Assembly: GCA_038142005.1 (NCBI GenBank)
Contig: JAYQJE010000003.1
Span: 124,001-188,000 of the forward strand
Length of the DNA stretch: 64,000 nt
Reading direction: 5' to 3'
DNA from: SHAN690 sp023262195
GTDB lineage: Bacteria; Bacteroidota; Bacteroidia; Flavobacteriales_G; Salibacteraceae
The stretch's first letter is position 1. Each line of letters begins with the position of its first letter. The position numbers and the translations under genes were made by a program. This document shows positions 58,614 to 64,000 of this stretch, piece after piece. The notes under the pieces were generated by a model, which had not been told where the DNA came from, ran no database searches, and saw nothing but the letters and a program-made list of their open reading frames with translations.

Positions 58614-59117
58614 TTATAGATCAAGCATTCCCTCCGGAAGATCCATTTCGATAACACGTTCGCGCGCATCTACTTCCATTATAAATTCATCAACGAATGG
58701 AATGTAAATCTCAGTTCCTTCATAGCTCACCTCTAGCATGGTTTGCGCGGTTGACTCTATCACCGATAGCACCTCGCCTATAGAACCATTTGAACTATCC
58801 CGAACATTGAAACCAACCAAATCAATTTGCTTGTCAATAGACAGCAGCTCTGCCAATTGAAATAACTCTTTAGCTCTGAGCCTATTTGCCATCTCTTGGT
58901 CCGTTACTCCAGCCAAGAGGAGCTTCACAATCCCTTTATTCAAATTGGCATACGACTCTACCAGATAAGGAACGTAAGCTCCATCGTGTTCGATGAGTAC
59001 CGATTTAAAATCTTGGATATACAGCGCATAATTTGGATCGACCTTTACTGCAACATGTCCCTTCAATCCATGTGGCTTGACCACCACACCAATCGATATG
59101 TGTTTTTGGTCACTCAA
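58614..59117 (-). CDS. rimM: Ribosome maturation factor RimM
   Basis: A 16S rRNA processing factor for 30S assembly: KHISIGVVVKPHGLKGHVAV N-domain, and a PRC-barrel with GFNVRDSSNGSIGEVL and IYIPFVDEFIMEVD. The 167 residues are complete. It follows typA by 8 bases. Its usual neighbours rpsP and trmD are not adjacent. Confidence 0.93.
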   Translation of the reverse strand: MSDQKHISIGVVVKPHGLKGHVAVKVDPNYALYIQDFKSVLIEHDGAYVPYLVESYANLNKGIVKLLLAGVTDQEMANRLRAKELFQLAELLSIDKQIDLVGFNVRDSSNGSIGEVLSVIESTAQTMLEVSYEGTEIYIPFVDEFIMEVDARERVIEMDLPEGMLDL

Positions 59118-59125
59118 AGGATTGA

Positions 59126-60889
59126 TTAGCTAATCTTACGCATGCGAACACTTTCAGGGGTGACTTCCAAATATTCATCTTCCCGAATATATTCCATCGC
59201 TTCTTCCAAACTAAACTTCACCTTGGGTGCTACACTTGCCGCTTTATCGCTACCAGATGCGCGAACATTGGTGAGTTGCTTTCCTTTTATAACATTTACC
59301 TCCAGGTCATTATCTCTGGTATTCTCACCTATTACTTGACCTTTATACACCTGCTCATTTGGATCAATAAAAAATCGACCTCGATCTTGTAATCGGTCAA
59401 TAGCAAACGTAAGTGCTTGACCTGTTTCACTGCTTATCAACGCCCCTTTTTCTACCTTATTCATCTCTCCTTTGTGAGGCTTGTAAGCATCAAATCGATG
59501 GGTCATGACCGCCTCGCCCGCTGTAGCTGTTAACACTTTGTTTCGCAGACCTATCAAACCTCTAGAAGGGATGTCAAATTCGAGGTGCTGCACATCGCCT
59601 TTGGTTTCCATGATGAGCAAATCCCCCTTACGCTGAGTAACCAACTCGATGGCCTTGCCACTATACTCTTCAGGCACGTCAATAACCAGGTTCTCAAAGG
59701 GCTCATGCTTCACACCATCAACCTCGCGCTCAATGACGCGTGGCTTACCTACTTGAAGCTCATAGCCTTCTCTGCGCATGGTTTCAATGATAATACTCAG
59801 ATGGAGAATACCACGACCATAAACATTGAATTTATCCTCGCTATCTGTCTCCTCCACCCTCAGTGCGAGGTTTTTCTCAGTTTCTTTAAACAGTCTATCT
59901 CTTAAATGGCGAGATGTCACAAACTTTCCCTCTTTACCAAAGAATGGAGAGTTATTGATGGTGAAGAGCATACTCATAGTGGGCTCATCCACCTTGATTC
60001 GCGGCAACGCCTCAGGATTATCCATTGAAGCCAGCGTATCGCCAATTTCAAACCCCTCAACTCCTACAATTGCGCAGAGGTCACCAGCTCTTACAGAGTC
60101 CACTTGTTTTCTGCCTAATCCTTCAAAAACATACAGTTCCTTTATTCGATTTTTCTTCTGGACTCCATCCTTACCAAGCAGTAAATAATCCTTGCCTGAG
60201 CGAATATCTCCACGGTAAACCTTGCCTATGGCTATTCTACCCTTAAAACTGCTGAAGTCAAGGGATGTGATTTGCATCTGATCATCTCCTTCATGATATT
60301 CAGCTTCTGGAATCACATCGATGATGGTATCAAGTAAAGGACTGATATCATTGGTTTTATCCTTCCAATCATGCGACATCCAACCTTGCTTACTCGATCC
60401 ATAGAGCGTTTGAAAATCTAATTGATCTTCGCTCGCGTCTAGGTTAAACATGAGGTCAAAAACCTGTTCGTGCACTTCATCGGGTCGGCAGTTTTCCTTA
60501 TCGACCTTATTCACCACCACAATCGGCTTCAAGTTCAATTCAATGGCCTTTCCAAGTACAAACCGAGTCTGTGGCATCGCGCCTTCAAATGCGTCAACCA
60601 ACAGAATTACTCCATCGGCCATTTTTAGCACACGCTCCACTTCACCACCGAAGTCCGCGTGACCAGGAGTATCAATGATGTTGATCTTCACTCCTTTGTA
60701 GTTCACGGCTACATTTTTGGAAAGAATAGTGATGCCTCGCTCTCTTTCAAGATCATTATTGTCCAAGATTAATTCACTTACTTCCTTTCGTTCATCAAGG
60801 ATTTGAGCGTAGTGAATGATTTTGTCTACGAGGGTTGTTTTGCCATGGTCAACGTGAGCGATGATGGCGATGTTTCTAATTGATTGCAC
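59126..60889 (-). CDS. typA: GTP-binding protein TypA/BipA
   Basis: A ribosome-associated translational GTPase: P-loop AHVDHGKTT (residues 11-19), G2 ERGITIL, G3 DTPGHADF, G4 VVNKVDK, then domains II, III and V and the BipA C-terminal domain with IPSRGLIGLRN. The 587 residues are slightly short but complete. Confidence 0.96.
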   Translation of the reverse strand: MQSIRNIAIIAHVDHGKTTLVDKIIHYAQILDERKEVSELILDNNDLERERGITILSKNVAVNYKGVKINIIDTPGHADFGGEVERVLKMADGVILLVDAFEGAMPQTRFVLGKAIELNLKPIVVVNKVDKENCRPDEVHEQVFDLMFNLDASEDQLDFQTLYGSSKQGWMSHDWKDKTNDISPLLDTIIDVIPEAEYHEGDDQMQITSLDFSSFKGRIAIGKVYRGDIRSGKDYLLLGKDGVQKKNRIKELYVFEGLGRKQVDSVRAGDLCAIVGVEGFEIGDTLASMDNPEALPRIKVDEPTMSMLFTINNSPFFGKEGKFVTSRHLRDRLFKETEKNLALRVEETDSEDKFNVYGRGILHLSIIIETMRREGYELQVGKPRVIEREVDGVKHEPFENLVIDVPEEYSGKAIELVTQRKGDLLIMETKGDVQHLEFDIPSRGLIGLRNKVLTATAGEAVMTHRFDAYKPHKGEMNKVEKGALISSETGQALTFAIDRLQDRGRFFIDPNEQVYKGQVIGENTRDNDLEVNVIKGKQLTNVRASGSDKAASVAPKVKFSLEEAMEYIREDEYLEVTPESVRMRKIS

Positions 60890-60996
60890 AGGTGTGTATT
60901 TGCGGCCGCGAAAGTAGTCTTATTTAATGGTGATTGGATGAATGAGTGTAAATGAAATTCGAATCTTCCATCAATTGTTAAACTGCACAAAATCAA

Positions 60997-61439
60997 CTAT
61001 TTCACCTCAACAATGGTGTGTCTCACTCCGATTATTTCTACCTGATCAAAATAGGATTTACCCATGAGCGCCTTGGCGAGTGGACTCTGTGGAGACAAGC
61101 AAAACGCAGACAACGAACCAGTCTTAACTAAACCAAAAGCCGTGGAGATTAGGAAAACACCTCGATTCGTTTTCACAAGTGCGCCAGCCTCAATCACATA
61201 CTTTGCAGAGAAATCCATCAATTCCAACTCTGAATATTGGCGTTTGTAGGTATCCAGCTGATGGGTCAATCGATCAAGCTCTCCCATGGCCATTTCTAGC
61301 CCAACCTCGTGCTTATCTCCAGAGGTTGGTTTGGAGTTCTCTGAACTATCCTTGACCAATGAATTGATGTCATTTTCAAAGCGGCAACCTTCGTACTCAA
61401 CTCACTTTTTACAAACTCAACCAACTCATTCTTAGTCAT
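60997..61439 (-). pseudogene. GreA/GreB-family elongation-factor-like protein, one frameshift
   Basis: Short coiled coil plus a Gre C-terminal domain: ELVEFVKSELSTK, LEMAMGELDRLTHQLDTYK, VIEAGALVKTNRGVFLIS, then LSPQSPLAKALMGKSYFD and IIGVRHTIVEV. The frame breaks at CGCTTTGAAAATG near 61380; one missing base restores FENDINSLVKD. In Bacteroidota these proteins accompany GreA. The start is ATG 61439. Confidence 0.8.
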
Positions 61440-61515
61440 TCAGGTATTTTTAAGTCATCAACTCGTTTAGACATCATTTTCATCCCATACCATCTTATTT
61501 CATTACAAGGATAAA

Positions 61516-62576
61516 GTGGTTGAAACAGTGAATATCCGCGAAGAAATAAAAAAAGAACTTTGCGTCATGTCATCGATTAATCGACATGCTGTAGATCGAA
61601 TAACCGTGTTATGGGCCATTACCGAATGTGGTCTTGGAGGGTTCTTTCACGCCATTCAATCTCCATTTACTGGATTGCTCGTTGGCGGATTATCCGTCAC
61701 CTACATTTCATTGATCGCTTGGAACTCTATTGAGGAGAATGCCGGCCGAACAATTCAAATCGCGCGATCCATAGCGAAAGCCGCAGTTACGGTGATCATT
61801 GCGAAGGCAATTATAAGTCCGCACTCTCCGGTTGGCGCATACTTAGCAGTATCCATTCAAGCAATATTGGGAATTGTAATTTATTCCTTGCTTCCAAGCT
61901 TCAAGATATCCGCAATCTTATTAGGAATCACCAGTACAACTGCGTCAGCATTGCAGAAGGTATTCGTTTTGTGGATTGTATTTGGTCAGTCTTTTTTCGA
62001 GTCCATAGACCAGTTCAGCAATTCTATATCGGAACGCTTGACTGACACCCCGCTTGGCTTCTCCATTTCTTATGCTTCTGCATTGGCTTTTGTAGCAATA
62101 TATGCCGCTGGGGGTTATTCATCGGAATTATAATTGCCCAAATACCCAAAGCACTTCTCACCCATCGTGAGCGTCTGGCAGTGTTGCTCTCAGAGTTTAA
62201 TGGTGAGCAGAATACCCAACAGCCTAAGCGATCAAAGATTTGGATCGTAGCCGTGGTGCTCGGGCTGTTTTTATTGGCGCTTGCTTTTCAGTTCTTTTTC
62301 GTTTCTGCTGATGCAGCGTTAACACAACTCATCCGAACGATAAGCATTATCGCGGTTTGGTTTATCATCATTCAACCGAGTATTCAGTGGTTCATTCGAC
62401 TCTATGCCAAGCGTAAAAGCTTGGAAACTGAAAGCTTTTTGAATTCCATCAAATCTGAAATACCCCTCTACGTAAGCCTGTCTCGATTTGCTTGGAATCA
62501 ATCATCGAGGGTCGAAGGAAACCGTATCAGATCATTTATTCTTATTCTGTTACATTTCACCTTGAATGAGCGCTAG
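61516..62576 (+). pseudogene. Polytopic membrane protein, possibly transporter-like, one frameshift
   Basis: A first segment of about 200 residues has five or six hydrophobic helices (LWAITECGLGGFFHAIQSPF, YASALAFVAIYAAGG). A second of 130 residues has two more (WIVAVVLGLFLLALAFQFFF, IRTISIIAVWFIIIQPSIQWF). The frame breaks in GCTGGGGGTT near 62108, where one more G would restore AAGGLFIGIIIAQIPKALL. The start may be ATG 61567. The fold resembles small-solute transporter membrane components, but I cannot name a family. It overlaps the NTPase gene by 11 bases. Confidence 0.6.
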
Positions 62577-63060
62577 AATAATTATACTCACTGGCCCTGT
62601 GCACACTGGGAAGTCTACTGCACTGAATCAATTTATAGCGCGTAAGCGCAAACAAGGAGAATTGCTGATGGGAGTGGTGAATCCGGATATTGACAGTCAA
62701 AAATGGTTTGTGAACGTACTTGATGAAAAGAAAATCTTAATGGATGCAGCACCTAATGAAACGGCTGTGATCGAAATTGGAAAGTATCGATTTTCTCAAT
62801 CTGCCTTTGCTCGGACTAAGCAACTGTTGATTGAGCAGAGTCAACAAAAGTCTGATTGGTTCATAATTGATGAAATCGGCAAACTCGAACTTAAAGGCAA
62901 AGGCCTGGAACCAGAAGTTTCAGTGGCGATAGCAAATGCAGGGACAAACGCTAAAAACTTGATTCTTGTAATAAGGGACTATTTGCTAGAAGATGCTATA
63001 GAGCATTATAGATTGAGTGATTGTAGGGTGATTAAAACTGATGACTTGGATGAAATCTGA
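62566..63060 (+). CDS. THEP1/DUF2478-like NTPase
   Basis: A P-loop protein of 164 residues: Walker A ILTGPVHTGKSTAL, and a Walker B-like WFIIDEIGKLELKGKGLEP, the hallmark of the THEP1 family. It follows the membrane protein and precedes mobA, overlapping both. NTPase activity is expected; the target is unknown. Confidence 0.8.
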   Translation: MSARIIILTGPVHTGKSTALNQFIARKRKQGELLMGVVNPDIDSQKWFVNVLDEKKILMDAAPNETAVIEIGKYRFSQSAFARTKQLLIEQSQQKSDWFIIDEIGKLELKGKGLEPEVSVAIANAGTNAKNLILVIRDYLLEDAIEHYRLSDCRVIKTDDLDEI

Positions 63061-63619
63061 CATTCCAGCAGTTCTATTTTGTGGTGGCTACAGTACTCGA
63101 ATGGGTCAGCCCAAGCATCAGCTTAAATTGAATGGAACTTACCTATGGGAGCATCAAGTAAACAAACTCAAAACGCTCTTTAATGAGGTTTACATATCCT
63201 GCAGAGCAGAACAATCAAAAGACTTTGGCTCCGAACAGCTCATTGTGGATGAGCACAGCGATATCGGCCCGATGGCAGGGATCATCGCATCGCTCGAACA
63301 GCTCAAGCCAAGAGACGTTTTTGTACTAAGTGTCGATACTCCGGGCATCGAATTATCCACCATGGCGAATATCGCCTCGGCCAAGAGCGCTGAACACTTA
63401 GCATGCGTTGCGTTGGATGAAATAAATATCCAGCCTTTGGTGGCTAAGTGGTTTAACCGCTCCCTCCCCTACCTAACTATGGCAGTGGTGTCAGAGGTTT
63501 ATTCTTTGACCAAAGTGATTAAATCCAATCCATACGGCTCAACTCGAGTGGATAGCCATCAACTCACCAACCTTAATCATTGGGCAGATTTTGAAGAATA
63601 CCTCAATCAATCAAATTAG
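63050..63619 (+). CDS. mobA: Molybdenum cofactor guanylyltransferase-like protein
   Basis: A MobA/NTP-transferase fold: VLFCGGYSTRMGQPKHQLKLNG, a DIGPMAGIIASLEQL central motif, VLSVDTPGIEL, and a C-terminal Pro/Arg-poor end. It attaches GMP to molybdopterin for bis-MGD enzymes. The adjacent fdhD supports a formate dehydrogenase-type target. The start is ATG 63050; an ATG at 63041 is in frame. Confidence 0.88.
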   Translation: MKSDIPAVLFCGGYSTRMGQPKHQLKLNGTYLWEHQVNKLKTLFNEVYISCRAEQSKDFGSEQLIVDEHSDIGPMAGIIASLEQLKPRDVFVLSVDTPGIELSTMANIASAKSAEHLACVALDEINIQPLVAKWFNRSLPYLTMAVVSEVYSLTKVIKSNPYGSTRVDSHQLTNLNHWADFEEYLNQSN

Positions 63620-63621
63620 CT

Positions 63622-64000
63622 ATGTCTGAACTAAGAGCTACTCCCATCAATATTCATCGTTTTCGTGAGGGTCGGTTGCACTCCGCTTTGGATGTAGTAG
63701 CCTCTGAAGAGCCCTTGGAAATGAGAATAGGTTTTGGTCCTGAAGATGATCGCGAACAACGCAACATTGCGGTCACTATGCGCACTCCCGGGCACGATCT
63801 AGAGCTCACGCTTGGTTTCCTTTTTACCGAGGCTGTAATTCAAGGCTTTGACAACATTACTCATATCGATCACTGCACAGATGCCAGTGGCAAGGCTTCG
63901 AAGAATGTGGTTCGGGCTGAACTTCACCCTGAGGTGCTCATGGATTGGAACAAACTGCAACGAAACTTTTACACTTCGAGCAGCTGCGGTGTTTGTGGCA
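63622..64000 (+). CDS. fdhD: FdhD sulfurtransferase, partial at window end
   Basis: The N-terminal two-thirds of FdhD, which transfers sulphur from IscS to the molybdenum cofactor of formate dehydrogenase. Visible are RNIAVTMRTPGHDLELTLGF, FTEAVIQG, and the catalytic loop SSSCGVCG (two Cys), where the window ends. It starts 2 bases after the mobA stop. No formate dehydrogenase gene lies in the window. Confidence 0.92.
   Translation, partial: MSELRATPINIHRFREGRLHSALDVVASEEPLEMRIGFGPEDDREQRNIAVTMRTPGHDLELTLGFLFTEAVIQGFDNITHIDHCTDASGKASKNVVRAELHPEVLMDWNKLQRNFYTSSSCGVCG

Noticed and set aside
1..64000. Prophage, insertion sequence, integron, tRNA or rRNA genes
   Set aside because: No transposase, integrase, capsid, tRNA cloverleaf or rRNA sequence was recognised on either strand.

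Overview
The window is chromosomal DNA of a Bacteroidota bacterium (Flavobacteriales/Cytophagales type). The signs are a C-terminal type IX secretion (Por) tail on a subtilase, TamB of the DUF490 type, a DUF5606 protein, short-form AMP nucleosidase, MtaB, a GreA/GreB-like protein, several AUG-poor or leaderless starts, and TAnnTTTG promoter elements. Base composition looks uniform and moderate in GC. I see no phage, insertion sequence, tRNA, rRNA or CRISPR array. Genes are tightly packed, no gap exceeds about 150 bases, and many neighbours share ATGA stop/start overlaps.

Layout: 1-4 kb holds a badly broken two-component-type propeller sensor and a small exported protein. 4-8.4 kb has a 5'-truncated phosphoribosyltransferase, aroK, a GNAT-like protein, a GT2, a YdeI-like protein and DUF5606. 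8.4-12.3 kb is a minus-strand operon of an HSDR_N-type nuclease domain and two subtilases, the first of them internally deleted. 12.3-20.2 kb has holA, rsmG, an ECF sigma factor, a membrane GT2, a SPOR protein, an EEP hydrolase, YggS and an SUMF1 protein. 20.2-26.6 kb has AMP nucleosidase, then a coupled PA0069-type radical SAM/DnaE-type polymerase pair with heptanucleotide repeats, then a BaiN-like flavoprotein. 26.6-39.8 kb has tamB, tsaD, a small barrel, a C1 peptidase, rseP, dxr, an EGF-like lipoprotein, a DUF6265 lipoprotein, mtaB and a DUF2064 protein. 39.8-48.0 kb is an exopolysaccharide locus (asnB, GT4, wza, wzc, rfbC, wecA-like). 48-61.4 kb has a lytic transglycosylase, uvrA, a Cys/Met PLP enzyme, a 53-residue DUF6728-like protein, coaE, a YbbR protein, Nudix, mnmD, acpH, a LytS/LytTR pair, rimM, typA and a Gre-like factor. 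61.5-64 kb has a membrane protein, a THEP1-like NTPase, MobA and FdhD.

The most striking feature is the number of broken genes. At least 15 reading frames carry one or more single- or two-base frameshifts, nonsense codons or deletions, whereas replication, translation and envelope housekeeping genes (holA, rsmG, dnaE-type, tamB, tsaD, rseP, dxr, mtaB, uvrA, coaE, rimM, typA) are intact. Many indels lie in homopolymers, so sequencing error is the first explanation to exclude; otherwise this is a genome in early erosion of accessory functions. In the exopolysaccharide locus three of seven genes are hit, including asnB, whose catalytic Cys2 codon is TGA.

Other points worth following up are a 7 x TGATAGC tract at the 5' end of the DnaE-type gene that could switch its frame, and a possible transporter-like membrane protein/NTPase pair tied to molybdenum cofactor genes.
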